A DNA stretch of 64,000 nt from G963665545 sp963665545 (GTDB lineage: Bacteria > Pseudomonadota > Gammaproteobacteria > Xanthomonadales > SZUA-36): contig CAXXKZ010000011.1 of assembly GCA_963665545.2 (NCBI GenBank), forward strand, positions 744,001 to 808,000, given 5' to 3'. Under the pieces are notes generated by a model. It made no database searches and had not been told where the DNA came from. It saw only the letters and a program-made list of their open reading frames with translations. Shown here piece after piece: positions 8,541 to 18,439 of this stretch; the stretch's first letter is position 1, and every line of letters begins with the position of its first letter. The position numbers were made by a program, and so were the translations under genes.

Positions 8541-9929
8541 TCACGTGGCAATGCCATGGCGGCTGATGCGCAGGTATCGAACAGACATCAAAGCGGCACC
8601 CAGTGTCAATCCGGTGATCAAACCCATCCACATCCCTGCCGGTCCCATGGCTTGGTGAAATGTCAGGAAGTAACCGACCGGCAAGCCCACCAGCCAGAAG
8701 GAAAGAACCGAGTAGAGCATCGGCAACCGGGTATCTTTCATGCCCCTGAGCGCACCACTTGCGCAAATCTGCAAGCCGTCCGGATATTGGAAAATTGCTG
8801 CGTAGAGAAGCAGGCTCACCGCCAGCGGCGATACGATCGGGTCATCGGTGTAGAGCAACACAATCCATTCGGGAAATAGGAAAATGAAGCTTGCGCTAAG
8901 CGTTTCAAAAACCAGCACGACGCCCAGGCCAATCAGCCCGGCGTAGCGGGCGCCTGCGTAGTCCTTCCGGCCTATCGCGTTGCCCACCCTGATGGTCAGG
9001 GAACCACCCAGCGCCAACGGTACCATGAATATCAGTGCTGAGAAATTGATCGCAATTAAATGGGCAGCCGAAGGCACCGGGCCCAATCTGGCGATCAACA
9101 GTGCCGCGCCGACAAACATCGTGCCTTCAACCGTAACAGTAACTGCAATGGGGATGCCCAGCTTGAGCAGGCCGAATATGTCCTGCCACCTGGGCGCTTC
9201 AAACCGCTCAAACAATTGATAGGGACGGAAGTGCCGGTGTAACAGCACATAGCCCAGGGTCATCAGAAATTGCACCCACAACACGATGGCTGTGGCATAC
9301 CCGCAGCCCACCGTGCCCAGTGCGGGAAGCCCCAGCTTGCCGTACATCAGGATGTAGTTCAGCGGGATATTCAACGCTGCCCCGGCCATCCCGTAAACCA
9401 TGGTCGTGCGGGTGTGTCCAGTGCCCTCGCTAAAGAAACGCAGTAGCAATAACAGGCAAATTGCCGGCACACCCCAGGCCAGCGCCTTCAGATAGCCGGC
9501 CGCCACGGGCACAATTTGGCTATCGACGCCGGTCCAGATCAATACCTCGGTGCTGAAGCTCGTCACCAGCAGAAATGGAATGATCAGGAAGGCGGCAATA
9601 TAAAAGGCCTGGCGCGTTTGCTGGCCGGCCTCGCGAAACTTTTCCGCACCGTCCAATTGCGCGACGATGGGCTGTATCGCCATAATGGTGCCCAGCGCCA
9701 GCAACATCATGGCGGAAAATATCGCGCTACCCGTCCCCAGTCCAGCCAACGCCAGTTCCTTGTCAGGCAGCCTGCCCGCCATCACCGTGTCGACAAAATT
9801 CATGCTGAATACGGCCACCTGACCGATCACGATGGGCGCAGCAAGTTGCAGCGTTCGGCGTATTTCGGCCGGGTGATCCCTGGGTGTGGCTATACTAAAC
9901 ATGAGGTTTCCGTAATTCTGCCGCATCAT
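8541..9929 (-). CDS. MATE-family multidrug/Na+ antiporter (NorM-like)
   Basis: A polytopic inner membrane protein of 462 residues with about twelve helices in two similar halves. The N-terminal half has ALAGLGTGSAIF and the second half begins near GIPIAVTVTVEGTMF, both typical MATE segments. Family members export cationic drugs or other toxic compounds in exchange for Na+ or H+. The start may be the Met ten codons in (9902), nearer the first helix. It lies upstream of the channel-like gene on the same strand, but the gap of about 180 bases argues for separate transcription. Confidence 0.85.
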   Translation of the reverse strand: MMRQNYGNLMFSIATPRDHPAEIRRTLQLAAPIVIGQVAVFSMNFVDTVMAGRLPDKELALAGLGTGSAIFSAMMLLALGTIMAIQPIVAQLDGAEKFREAGQQTRQAFYIAAFLIIPFLLVTSFSTEVLIWTGVDSQIVPVAAGYLKALAWGVPAICLLLLLRFFSEGTGHTRTTMVYGMAGAALNIPLNYILMYGKLGLPALGTVGCGYATAIVLWVQFLMTLGYVLLHRHFRPYQLFERFEAPRWQDIFGLLKLGIPIAVTVTVEGTMFVGAALLIARLGPVPSAAHLIAINFSALIFMVPLALGGSLTIRVGNAIGRKDYAGARYAGLIGLGVVLVFETLSASFIFLFPEWIVLLYTDDPIVSPLAVSLLLYAAIFQYPDGLQICASGALRGMKDTRLPMLYSVLSFWLVGLPVGYFLTFHQAMGPAGMWMGLITGLTLGAALMSVRYLRISRHGIAT

Positions 9930-9994
9930 GTGGTCAAAGCCAGCACGTGCAACAACGGCAAGACCGACGCATTTTACAGCACAGGAGCAACCAA

Positions 9995-10981
9995 ATGGGT
10001 CTTAGGGCGTTTGTCACCGGGGCGACCGGATTTGTAGGTGGCAACCTCGTGCGCGAGTTGCATCATCAGGGCTGGAGCACTACCGCTCTGGTACGCCATG
10101 ATTCTTCTGATCAGGATATCCGGGATGTGCCCGTCGACTTTGTGGAAGGAGATATCGTTGACGCAGATTCTGTGCGACGCGCAATTCCCCGGGGTGTGGA
10201 TGCGGTGTTTCATACGGCGGCCAGCACCAACGTATGGTCAGGCAACAATGATGCCCAGGATCGAGTCAATATCGGCGGCACTCGCGATGTAATAGAAGCC
10301 GCAGTCGCTGCCGGGGCAAAGCGCCTGATATACACCTCCAGCTTCACCACTTGGGGATTTCAGCACACCACGTTGACAGAGCAGAGCCCCCGCACAGACG
10401 AATCTGACTGGATCAACTATGTGCGCACCAAGTACATTGCTGAAACGCTGGTAAGGGAGGCAGTGAAATTAGGTCGAATCGACGCGGTCATCCTCAATCC
10501 TGCCCACATACTTGGACCGGGAGACCGTAACAACTGGTCGAAAATGATGGTGTTGGTGCAACAGCGGAAATTGCCGGGTGTCCCGTCCGGCGGCGGGGCC
10601 TTTGCCGACGTCAGAGAAGTGGCCAAAGCCCATGTAAAAGCGTTCCACAAGGGCGAGCGCGGTGAGCGCTATCTGCTCGGCGGTGAAGATGTGAGCTTTC
10701 TCGATGTGATCCGCATTAGCGGTGAAATATTGGGCAGACCGGTGCCACGAAAACCAACACCGGCATGGCTTCTGCAGACCATGGCGCGACTGAACGTGAT
10801 GCTCGCAGGCGTTACCGGCCGGCCACCTGTTATCACCCCCGAATCGGCGGTGATGATTACCCACAACATATTGTGTGATTCCAGTCGGGCGCAACGAGAA
10901 CTTGACTACCAATTTACGCCCATCCGGAAATTGATCAAGGACACAATAGTGTGGATGAAGAGCGCGGGGTTGCTTGAATGA
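9995..10981 (+). CDS. NAD(P)-dependent epimerase/dehydratase family protein (extended SDR)
   Basis: The start at 9995 follows CAGGAGC and puts the Rossmann motif VTGATGFVGGNL at residues 7-18, as expected. YVRTK carries the catalytic Tyr-x-x-x-Lys, and TSSF supplies the Ser. The architecture is that of dihydroflavonol reductase or 3-beta-hydroxysteroid dehydrogenase-like extended SDR enzymes, which oxidise or reduce a hydroxyl next to a sugar or lipid. The substrate is not evident. The gene is convergent with the aminopeptidase gene, only 30 bases apart. Confidence 0.85.
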   Translation: MGLRAFVTGATGFVGGNLVRELHHQGWSTTALVRHDSSDQDIRDVPVDFVEGDIVDADSVRRAIPRGVDAVFHTAASTNVWSGNNDAQDRVNIGGTRDVIEAAVAAGAKRLIYTSSFTTWGFQHTTLTEQSPRTDESDWINYVRTKYIAETLVREAVKLGRIDAVILNPAHILGPGDRNNWSKMMVLVQQRKLPGVPSGGGAFADVREVAKAHVKAFHKGERGERYLLGGEDVSFLDVIRISGEILGRPVPRKPTPAWLLQTMARLNVMLAGVTGRPPVITPESAVMITHNILCDSSRAQRELDYQFTPIRKLIKDTIVWMKSAGLLE

Positions 10982-11011
10982 GTGACGCCTGAGACGTGAT
11001 ATGCCCCCTAT

Positions 11012-12388
11012 TCAGTCGCCGGCATAGCGCTTCTCCAGGTAGCGGAAAACAGCTCGCAGACCGAGCGCCTCCCCTCCTTTGGGCCGGCCCGGCTTGTTGC
11101 TCTGGTTCCACGCGAATGTGTCGATATGCACCCAGGGCCGGCTGGAATCAATAAAGTGTTCCAGAAACAGTGCCGCGGTGATGCAGCCACCATAAGAACT
11201 GCTGGCGGAGTTATTCAGGTCGGCGATTGAGCTCTTGATCATGTCCTTGTAAGGGGTATACAGCGGCAGGCGCCAAAGCGGGTCCTCCACCTGTTGCGAA
11301 CAAGCCTGCAGTTCGAGAGCGACATCATCGCGGTTGCTGAAGAACGGGGGGATATCCGGACCCATGGCAACGCGGGCGGCGCCGGTAAGGGTCGCGTAGT
11401 CGATCATCAGTTCAGGCGCCTCCTCACTGGCCAGTGTCAAGGCATCGGCCAGTACCAGGCGCCCTTCAGCGTCGGTATTGCCGATCTCGATACTCAGACC
11501 ATTGCGGCTGATCAGCACATCGCCAGGACGGTATGCATTGCCAGACACCGAGTTTTCCACAGCAGGGACGAGCAGCAATAATCTGACCGGCAATTCGCGC
11601 TCCATCACCAACCTGGCCAGCGCCAGCGCATGAGCTGCCCCACCCATGTCCTTCTTCATGGTTGCCATGCCTGCAGTTGACTTCAGATTGAGGCCGCCAG
11701 TGTCAAAGCACACCCCTTTGCCCACCAGCGCGACCAGCGGGTCATTCGGGTTTCCCCAGGTGAGTCGAACCAGTCGGGGGGCCCTGTCACTGGCGCGCCC
11801 GACGGCGTGGATCAGCGGAAAATTCTTGGTCAACAGGTCGTCTCCGGCTATCACCTCGCAGTCTGCCCCGAATGCGTCGCCCTCGGCGAGGATGGCATCT
11901 GCCAATTCTTTCGGACCCATGTGCTCTGTTGGCGTGTTGACGAGGTCACGGACCAGGGTCTGGGCGTTCAGCAATTGATCGACCAGCGCTTGAAGGGCTT
12001 CTTCGAGCACCAGTGTGGGCAGGTCCGCACGAGTTGGTTTCTTGTAGCGGCTGAATTTGTAACAGGCCAGGCCCCAACCCAGTGCCGCCTGGATGCGCGC
12101 CTCCGAACTCCAGTCGCACTCCAGACCATATCGACCTGCCGGCAATTTCGCGGGCAGGCCCGCCAATTGAGCCAGCCAACCCTCCTCGCGCATGCCCGAC
12201 AGGCAGGTCTCAATCTCGCCCGATACCGAAGGTAAGAGACAAACCTGTCCCGCTTTGGCCTTGAACCCGGCACTGTCAACCCAATTCCTGTGGACAGCAG
12301 AGGCGTTTTTCTTCCACCCTTCGAGATCGGCTGGTTTGAGGGGCAGGAGTGTTCGAACCGGTCCATTTTTTGCAGGGCTGGAATTCAT
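11012..12388 (-). CDS. Leucyl aminopeptidase family protein (peptidase M17)
   Basis: The C-terminal half has the M17 two-metal centre: VGKGVCFDTGGLNLK (Lys and Asp ligands) and NTDAEGRLVLADAL (Asp and Glu ligands, with the Arg that binds bicarbonate). At 458 residues it is slightly shorter than PepA (about 500), mainly in the N-terminal domain, which resembles the putative M17 group. It would remove N-terminal residues from peptides in the cytoplasm. It is followed on the same strand by no close partner; degQ lies 25 bases upstream and may be co-transcribed. Confidence 0.9.
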   Translation of the reverse strand: MNSSPAKNGPVRTLLPLKPADLEGWKKNASAVHRNWVDSAGFKAKAGQVCLLPSVSGEIETCLSGMREEGWLAQLAGLPAKLPAGRYGLECDWSSEARIQAALGWGLACYKFSRYKKPTRADLPTLVLEEALQALVDQLLNAQTLVRDLVNTPTEHMGPKELADAILAEGDAFGADCEVIAGDDLLTKNFPLIHAVGRASDRAPRLVRLTWGNPNDPLVALVGKGVCFDTGGLNLKSTAGMATMKKDMGGAAHALALARLVMERELPVRLLLLVPAVENSVSGNAYRPGDVLISRNGLSIEIGNTDAEGRLVLADALTLASEEAPELMIDYATLTGAARVAMGPDIPPFFSNRDDVALELQACSQQVEDPLWRLPLYTPYKDMIKSSIADLNNSASSSYGGCITAALFLEHFIDSSRPWVHIDTFAWNQSNKPGRPKGGEALGLRAVFRYLEKRYAGD

Positions 12389-12412
12389 TGTGGCTCCGAA
12401 ATTTTCAGGGTT

Positions 12413-13783
12413 TCAGTCTAAGCGGGCAACGTAATCCCCGCGGTTACGTCGAATCTGCAGATACAGGGAACCTGTACTGGCCGAGATGGCGTCTTCGAAC
12501 TCAACAAGGTTGTTGATCCTCCGTCGATTGATGGCGGTAATGATGTCCCCTGGCCGCAAGCCCCTGCTGGCCAGCAGACTGCTGGCTTCCAGCTCGGCCA
12601 GGTAGACGCCACTGCCGGTTACGCTGCGGGCCTTGAACGGAAGATCTTCGAACAGTCCACCACTGAGGCGGTTATCAATAGCGCCCCCATTGACCCTGCG
12701 CAGAGGATCAACCTTGAGGTTGACCAGGCGATCCCTGCCGTCCCTGAGGAAGTGCATATCGAGTTGCTCTCCAACCGGCAATCCACCCTCAAGATTGTGA
12801 AATTCCTGAGCGGTTGTGACGCTGTTGCCGTTAATCGATGTAATGACGTCGCCCGCCGCCAGGCCGGCCTGGTCAGCCGATGAATCTCTCATTACTTCAG
12901 CCACCAACGCACCCCGGGTACCGGAAATTCCCAATGCGCCGGCCAAATCAAGGGTCAGATTCTGCACGCTTACCCCCAGGCTGCCACGTCGCACCTCCCC
13001 AAATCGAATCAGCTGATCCATGACATATGTCGCCATCGCGGAGGGAATGGCAAATCCAATTCCGACATTGCCGCCGCTGGGTGTGAAAATGGCGCTGTTG
13101 ATGCCGACAAGTTCGCCCCGCAGGTTAATCAGTGCGCCGCCTGAATTGCCTGGATTGATCGAAGCATCAGTCTGAATGAAATTTTGAAATTCAAGACCCC
13201 GAAAACCGGTTCTGCCCAACGCACTGACAATCCCGGAAGTCACTGTCTGCCCCAGGCCGAAGGGGTTGCCAACGGCAACCACGAAATCACCCACACGCAG
13301 TTGCCTGGAATCGGCGAAAGGCAGGGCTTGCAGATCTTCAGCTTCAATGCTCACCATGGCCAGGTCCGTATCCGGGTCCAGCCCAATGACTTTGGCGTCG
13401 AAACTCCGTCCATCGGCCAGCGTAATAGAGATGTCGTCCGATCCTTCAATGACATGGTTATTGGTCAGGATGTAGCCCTTCGAGGCATCAACAATTACGC
13501 CGGATCCCAGGCTTTGGGAAATCCTCTCGCGAGACCGCTGCGGCACATTGAAGAAACGGCGAAATATCGGGTCATCCAGTAGTGGGCTGCGCACCCGAAC
13601 CCGGGTCTGGGTATAGATATTAACCACCGAGGGCGTGACTCTCTCCAGCACCGGCGCCAGCGTCGGCAGCGGTTCACCATCAACAGAAACGGGCAGTGAG
13701 GCATTGCTGACCAAAGGGTTAAGGGTGGCACCAATAGTCAGCAATAACAGCGCAATTCCCAGTTTGAGTCTAGTCAAATCCAT
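12413..13783 (-). CDS. degQ: DegQ/DegP-type periplasmic serine protease (HtrA family)
   Basis: I prefer the start at 13783, which leads directly into a signal sequence (LGIALLLLTIGATLNPLVSNA). The catalytic triad is visible: His in LTNNHVIEGSDD, Asp in DPDTDLAMV, and Ser in NPGNSGGALINL. Two PDZ domains follow, near residues 250-340 and 370-456. The gene length (456 residues) and two PDZ domains fit DegQ rather than DegS. It should degrade or refold misfolded envelope proteins. It shares direction with the aminopeptidase gene, 24 bases downstream. Confidence 0.85.
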   Translation of the reverse strand: MDLTRLKLGIALLLLTIGATLNPLVSNASLPVSVDGEPLPTLAPVLERVTPSVVNIYTQTRVRVRSPLLDDPIFRRFFNVPQRSRERISQSLGSGVIVDASKGYILTNNHVIEGSDDISITLADGRSFDAKVIGLDPDTDLAMVSIEAEDLQALPFADSRQLRVGDFVVAVGNPFGLGQTVTSGIVSALGRTGFRGLEFQNFIQTDASINPGNSGGALINLRGELVGINSAIFTPSGGNVGIGFAIPSAMATYVMDQLIRFGEVRRGSLGVSVQNLTLDLAGALGISGTRGALVAEVMRDSSADQAGLAAGDVITSINGNSVTTAQEFHNLEGGLPVGEQLDMHFLRDGRDRLVNLKVDPLRRVNGGAIDNRLSGGLFEDLPFKARSVTGSGVYLAELEASSLLASRGLRPGDIITAINRRRINNLVEFEDAISASTGSLYLQIRRNRGDYVARLD

Positions 13784-14041
13784 CTCCGTGCCAGCACAGC
13801 ATGCGCCGTCGTGATTATGACCCTTCACGCGTGTCGAGGTTCGCTCTATTTGAGCGGTAACATCTCTGAAATGCAAGCCCACCGATGGACGCGATCACGA
13901 CCGGCCACGTCATTGCGCTTGCCATTTGGCGCAAAACGGGATATACAGCCAGTTAAGAGAAACAAAGGCACAACAAGCAGTGTCCGTTTTTGACTGTTCA
14001 GGCCGCTTGGCCATGACAACGGAGCGGGGTCCTGGAAAAGG

Positions 14042-14650
14042 ATGAATCTAAGGCAACAGGTTTTGCGTACAGACGTCTCTGGAATGCCGCTCGAGTGGAT
14101 CGGCTACCAGGCAGCAGTGCGGCTGATCTCACTGGAACAAGTCAGCTATTCACTGGGTCGCACTCTGTACAGAATCCATGGCGGATTCAATGCCGTCAGT
14201 GGCCGGCAAAGCTGCGTTGACGTCAATGCCATCATCGCCAGCATTGGCCATCATCCCCATACTTACCTGTTTTCCGAAAGCTATACGCCACCTTTGAGCA
14301 ACAAGGCCCTGTTTCGCCGGGACCAGTCTCTGTGCCTGTACTGCGGTGAACAATTTCCTCACTTCAAACTGTCGCGTGACCACATAAAGCCCATCAGCCA
14401 GGGTGGCACCGATCTGTGGGGCAACGTTGTTACCGCCTGCAAACGCTGCAATAACCACAAGGCCGGTCGGACGCCAGAGCAAGCGGGAATGGAACTACTC
14501 GCGATTCCATTTAAACCGACACATGCAGAATACGTTTATCTGCAAGGCCGCGAAATCCTTGCGGATCAGATGGAATTCTTGTTGGCACACTTCCCACGCA
14601 ACAGCGTGCTTCGGCGTCGAGTAGAGCAGGGAAACCAACTGCTGAATTAG
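14042..14650 (+). CDS. HNH endonuclease family protein
   Basis: A protein of 202 residues with a central HNH zinc-finger nuclease core: CLYCGE, then SRDHIKPISQGG (catalytic Asp-His), then WGNVVTACKRCNNHKAGR (Asn, and the second Cys pair). The four Cys residues hold a structural zinc. Stand-alone HNH proteins of this size are common in gammaproteobacteria and their biological role is unclear. It is 18 bases ahead of the xni gene on the same strand, so the two probably form a transcript. Confidence 0.85.
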   Translation: MNLRQQVLRTDVSGMPLEWIGYQAAVRLISLEQVSYSLGRTLYRIHGGFNAVSGRQSCVDVNAIIASIGHHPHTYLFSESYTPPLSNKALFRRDQSLCLYCGEQFPHFKLSRDHIKPISQGGTDLWGNVVTACKRCNNHKAGRTPEQAGMELLAIPFKPTHAEYVYLQGREILADQMEFLLAHFPRNSVLRRRVEQGNQLLN

Positions 14651-14668
14651 GGCCTGTTAACACTAGTC

Positions 14669-15553
14669 ATGAGTCTCCCAACAGTTTACCTCGTAGATGG
14701 CAGCATCTACATATTTCGCGCCTGGTTCTCGATGTCGGATGATTTCGTGAACGATGATGGCCAACCCACCAATGCGGTTTACGGTTTCACCGGCTTCCTG
14801 TGCAGCTTGTTGGAACAGACCGCCTCTCGCCATGTGGCGGTCGCATTTGATGTTTCCCTGACCAGCAGCCACAGAAACGATATCTACCCGGCATATAAGG
14901 CCAACCGTGACCCGGCGCCTGAAGAACTCAAGCGTCAATTCGGCTGGTCACGCTCAGTGGCGGAAGCCCTGGGGCTGAGTTGCTACTCTGATGAACGCTA
15001 TGAGGCGGATGATGTGATTGGAACCCTGGCGTCGTACTGGAGCGAACGCGGCCACCCGGTCTGCCTGGTGACGTCAGACAAGGATCTGGCCCAACTGGTT
15101 GGGCAGAATGACCACTGGTGGGATTTTTCCCGCAATCGAAAATTCAACGCCAGCCAGGTGCTGGAGAAATTCGGGGTGAGGCCCGACCAGATAGCTGATT
15201 ACCTTGCCCTGGCGGGAGATTCAGTGGACAACATCCCTGGTGTGCGTGGCATCGGCCCCAAGTCCGCGTCGATTCTGCTGAGCCACTTCGACACTTTGGA
15301 TGCCTTGTATGAGCGCGTGGATGAAGTGCAACACCTTTCAATCAGGGGCGCCAAATCGATTCACCAAAAGCTATTGGACAACCGCGAGTCCGCAGAAATG
15401 TCCCGCAGACTGACCGGCATCGAAACGGCAGTGCCTTCAGCACTCGAGCATCCGGACGTTACCCGCGGTGACGTTGACGATGCCACTTTGAATCGACTTT
15501 TTGACGAACTGAATTTCGGCGCGATGCTGCGTAATCGCTGTTTGCGATGTTAG
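14669..15553 (+). CDS. xni: Flap endonuclease Xni (ExoIX-like)
   Basis: A protein of 294 residues with the 5'-3' exonuclease fold found at the N-terminus of DNA polymerase I, but without the polymerase. Metal-binding acidic residues are seen in YLVDGSIYIFRAW, VAFDV, RYEADDVIGTLA, and TSDKDLAQL. The helix-hairpin-helix DNA-binding motif is LAGDSVDNIPGVRGIGPKSA. It would cut 5' flaps during DNA repair. The stop is only 8 bases before an intergenic repeat. Confidence 0.85.
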   Translation: MSLPTVYLVDGSIYIFRAWFSMSDDFVNDDGQPTNAVYGFTGFLCSLLEQTASRHVAVAFDVSLTSSHRNDIYPAYKANRDPAPEELKRQFGWSRSVAEALGLSCYSDERYEADDVIGTLASYWSERGHPVCLVTSDKDLAQLVGQNDHWWDFSRNRKFNASQVLEKFGVRPDQIADYLALAGDSVDNIPGVRGIGPKSASILLSHFDTLDALYERVDEVQHLSIRGAKSIHQKLLDNRESAEMSRRLTGIETAVPSALEHPDVTRGDVDDATLNRLFDELNFGAMLRNRCLRC

Positions 15554-15561
15554 CGACCGCC

Positions 15562-15724
15562 TTAAGGAGTCTCGCTTCCCTGCTCCCGCCTTCGGCGGAA
15601 GGCGGCTGCACGGGCAACGGCACTCACCGGGCACTTCTTCGCCAGCGGCGAAACCGTACCCGATTCGTTGCCTGCGCTTTGCTCGACTTACCCAACCGGG
15701 GCCGGCGGGTCGCCTGCGGCTCCA
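15562..15724 (+). repeat. Interspersed GC-rich intergenic repeat, copy A
   Basis: The first about 48 bases (from ttaaggagtctcgcttccc) and the last about 55 bases (through cgggtcgcctgcggctcca) are nearly identical to copy B at 51313-51519. The middle part (gggcacttcttcgcc ... gcggcgaaaccgtaccc) matches a different segment of copy C at 34377-34618. It holds several short inverted repeats such as cgccttcggcggaaggcgg. It fills the gap between xni and the next gene; no protein is coded. Confidence 0.8.
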
Positions 15725-15735
15725 TTGCCGCAAAT

Positions 15736-17175
15736 TTACTCTGACGCCTTGTCTGCCCTTTCCTGTTCAAGGCGAGCCTGATCTTCACGGAACTTTCGCA
15801 TATCTGCAGCCACGACTGGTTCTTCCGGGTCGATTTCAGTACGCATGACCAATACAGGTTCGCCAGACGTCTGAGGATCGATATTGTTGCTATTGGCGAA
15901 AAAGAATAAATCATCGTTTTTCACGGCGCCGAACGTGGGCCAATCAAATCCTTCCTGCGCCACAGCCAGCGGCTGCACCTCGGCGACGCCGGCGTATTCA
16001 GCATCCAGAACCAGTCTCAGAATCCTCTGGGGATTGGTGCCACTTTGCACAACCACCAGGCTCTTGCCCCATGTGAACAGGCCTTCGACGCCCCACAGGT
16101 TCAGGTTTTCAGGTACGGCGAGCATGGCCGCCTTCTGTTCCAGCGGGTCGATGACGACAATGCCTTTTTCCCTGTCGGTCAGATAGATAAAGAATCCATC
16201 TGGGCCGAGGGTCATATCGCGGAATCCGGTCATCTCAGGATGGGTGGAGAATCGCTTGACGGTGCTCTCACCCAAGGCTTTCCTGAACACCATGGGTCCG
16301 AGCCGATCAGCCACATAAACGTCCCCGCCTGCAGTGACGTCGACCGGGCCAAATTCGTGCCGCATACCATCGACCGGGGCCAGGTAGCGCTTTACAAGCT
16401 TCAGGGAATCCAATTCAAATTCTGCAAGCGCCGATTGGCCGAACTCACTCGGGATGACATTGCTATATGCCGGCAATGCAGCTGTGCTGACCCAAAGACG
16501 GTTGCGCGTCTCGTCAACCTTCAGTCCGGTGATCGACCACAGGCCGTTGTCATCTGAGGCGCGCAGCAACTCCTCCGAGTTGCCATTTTCATCCATGGCC
16601 AGGATCAAACCATCCACAGCCGTTCCCACCAAAAAGCGGCTGCGGCTGGTATCCCAATCCATCGACAATGGAAGTGCAGCTTGTTCTCCGATGGTAAAAG
16701 CCGTTACCGCTTTCCCCATCGGGTCACCCTGTCGCTTCAACAAATCGTTGAGGTAATCATATACCTCGGTGTCGCGTAGAAACGCCATCTCCTCGACGCT
16801 ATCGAAATCAAATGAAAGACCCAGCCTTTGCAGTTGGTAAATATAGTCGTAGGAAGTATTCCTCTTTCCCATCATGGCATAAGCTGTCGCCATACCGACA
16901 AGGTGATCAGGGTTTAGCGGCTGCTTCTTGCGCAGGTTGATATAGGCCTGCAATAGGTGCAGTCCACTCCCTTCTTCGAGCGCAGTTGCAGCAAATTCTT
17001 CCAGTCCCGCGACATCGTCAGGGAAGGGAGGCTTTTTCTTGCGGACACGTGGATTGGATGCCTCATCTTGCGGGACCGACTTCGATTCCGTGGATTGCGA
17101 CTGGGCTATTGCTGAAGCCGGCGAACCAACGATCAGCAAGGCAACGAGCGCCCATGACAGGAACTTGATCAACAT
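15736..17175 (-). CDS. Secreted protein with a beta-propeller-like C-terminal domain
   Basis: A cleavable signal peptide (FLSWALVALLIVGSPASAIAQ) is followed by a Lys/Pro-rich linker, a helical region of about 90 residues that looks like two tetratricopeptide-like repeats (LHLLQAYINLRKKQPLNPD), and then about 330 residues with repeating strands (for example RNRLWVSTAALPAYSN, GDVYVADRLGPMVF, GFFIYLTDREKGIVVID). These resemble NHL or SMP-30-type propeller blades. The Arg/Glu-rich tail may be coiled coil. I do not recognise the family; it is a periplasmic protein of unknown role, divergent from the Nudix gene. Confidence 0.6.
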   Translation of the reverse strand: MLIKFLSWALVALLIVGSPASAIAQSQSTESKSVPQDEASNPRVRKKKPPFPDDVAGLEEFAATALEEGSGLHLLQAYINLRKKQPLNPDHLVGMATAYAMMGKRNTSYDYIYQLQRLGLSFDFDSVEEMAFLRDTEVYDYLNDLLKRQGDPMGKAVTAFTIGEQAALPLSMDWDTSRSRFLVGTAVDGLILAMDENGNSEELLRASDDNGLWSITGLKVDETRNRLWVSTAALPAYSNVIPSEFGQSALAEFELDSLKLVKRYLAPVDGMRHEFGPVDVTAGGDVYVADRLGPMVFRKALGESTVKRFSTHPEMTGFRDMTLGPDGFFIYLTDREKGIVVIDPLEQKAAMLAVPENLNLWGVEGLFTWGKSLVVVQSGTNPQRILRLVLDAEYAGVAEVQPLAVAQEGFDWPTFGAVKNDDLFFFANSNNIDPQTSGEPVLVMRTEIDPEEPVVAADMRKFREDQARLEQERADKASE

Positions 17176-17353
17176 AATTCATCCTCTTTCAACCGCTGCT
17201 TTGAGCGGCGATTTGAGCTTTGGTTCCTCAACTGGATTTTTTCCCTCGCCGACACTGATGGTGTTGCCGAAGGAGCGGATATACAATCAAGGAATTCTAC
17301 CAGAATTGCGCCCTCCACGAGGGACGACCGCCTGTCACAACTGGCCTTGTATC

Positions 17354-17878
17354 ATGACATTTAAAGTACATTTTGAGGGTCGGTATCTGCGACTGGTAGA
17401 AGTGGATGACTGGGAATATGTCACGCGCAGCAATGCCAGCGGCGTGGCCGTTCTGGTGCCTCTCACCGATCTGAAGGAAGTCGTCCTGGTTGAGCAATTT
17501 CGTCCACCGGTCGGGCAACGGGTCATCGAACTGCCCGCCGGGCTAATCGGCGACCAATCGGAATTGGGCGAGTCCCCTCTAGTGGCCGCAAGCAGGGAAC
17601 TGGAAGAGGAAACCGGCTTCAGCGCCGGCACTTTGAAGTTGCTGATGGTTTGCCCCAGTTCCGCCGGCATGACTGATGAACGCTTGTTTTTTGTGCTGGC
17701 AACAGATCTCACCCGCACCGGCCCCGGCGGCGGCGATGCTGGAGAAGACATTGAAGTCCACATCGTGCCATGCTCGAAAATCGACGGCTGGCTTGAACGG
17801 AACGCCTCATCCGGCAAACTGGTGGATCCCAAAATCTACTCTGCTCTGTATTGGCTGCAAAAACTGGGGTTGGTGTGA
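17354..17878 (+). CDS. Nudix hydrolase, ADP-ribose pyrophosphatase-like
   Basis: The ATG at 17354 gives a 174-residue protein that begins MTFKVHFEGRYLRLVEV, as in ADP-ribose pyrophosphatases; the open frame upstream runs through the promoter region and the opposite gene. The Nudix box is in the stretch ending ASRELEEETGFSAG, with the metal-binding REL-x-EE-x-G. The Ser-Ala-Gly-Met-Thr-Asp-Glu stretch (SSAGMTDERLFF) is typical of the ADPR-pyrophosphatase group. It should split nucleoside diphosphate derivatives such as ADP-ribose. A TIR element begins five bases after its stop codon. Confidence 0.85.
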   Translation: MTFKVHFEGRYLRLVEVDDWEYVTRSNASGVAVLVPLTDLKEVVLVEQFRPPVGQRVIELPAGLIGDQSELGESPLVAASRELEEETGFSAGTLKLLMVCPSSAGMTDERLFFVLATDLTRTGPGGGDAGEDIEVHIVPCSKIDGWLERNASSGKLVDPKIYSALYWLQKLGLV

Positions 17879-18224
17879 ACTAGCTGTGAATTCCAACAAC
17901 GTTGTTCACAAAATTGCTCCAAATTCTGGTTGAGTCTCAGCTCATCGTTCGAATGGGCTGTGGTATGTGCGTCTGTCATCTTTGTCAGTAGCCGGCTGAG
18001 AGTGACCGGAAAGTCCCATGAGCGGACTACTGTCCGCGCCGGATGGCCCTTTTGCGCAAGGATGTGCTTAGATCGTGGAGCGCAGGGATGCGCGGGAACG
18101 ATCCAGGGCGCTAAGAACACTTGAAACCGTTCAGCAGCTCTTCGAGCCGCCGGAAAATGCTGCCATCCTGGCATTTTCCTTCCTCACGCCATCCTTGGCG
18201 CTGGGGCTCGACGACCCAGTCGCT

Positions 18225-18439
18225 TGTATGGTGTTTCTGCCTTAAATCTGGATGATTAAGGGTGCCGGGATGGGCGGGACGCAGTCGCTTTCTGGCCAGT
18301 CGGTACAGACTAACAAGAGTTCGTCCCCATCCCATTCTCACCAGAGCGCCGATTGAGAATCTAGCTGCAATGACAGCCGATGTATACAAGCTTGCGCCCC
18401 GTGAGATCCCGGCTACGGCATATAACCGCGGAGATCATT
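18225..18439 (+). ncRNA. Candidate bridge RNA region of the IS110 element
   Basis: In IS110-group elements the non-coding left end is transcribed into a bridge RNA that pairs with target and donor DNA. This stretch has stems that fit such an RNA: ccttaa with ttaagg (18239-18262 region), and gggatgggcgggac (about 18268) with gtccccatccc (about 18324), bracketing an inner loop. The transcript ends, and the guide loops, cannot be set without comparing the flanks to an empty site. Confidence 0.4.

Noticed and set aside
17039..17353. Extended N-terminus of the Nudix protein
   Set aside because: It overlaps the 5' end of the divergent propeller gene and has no Nudix homology; the ATG at 17354 matches the family start.
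17883..17910. attC-like (integron) site from the AACAACGTTGTT palindrome
   Set aside because: The required RYYYAAC and GTTRRRY core pair is not present and the sequence occurs at both ends as an inverted repeat, which fits a transposon end.
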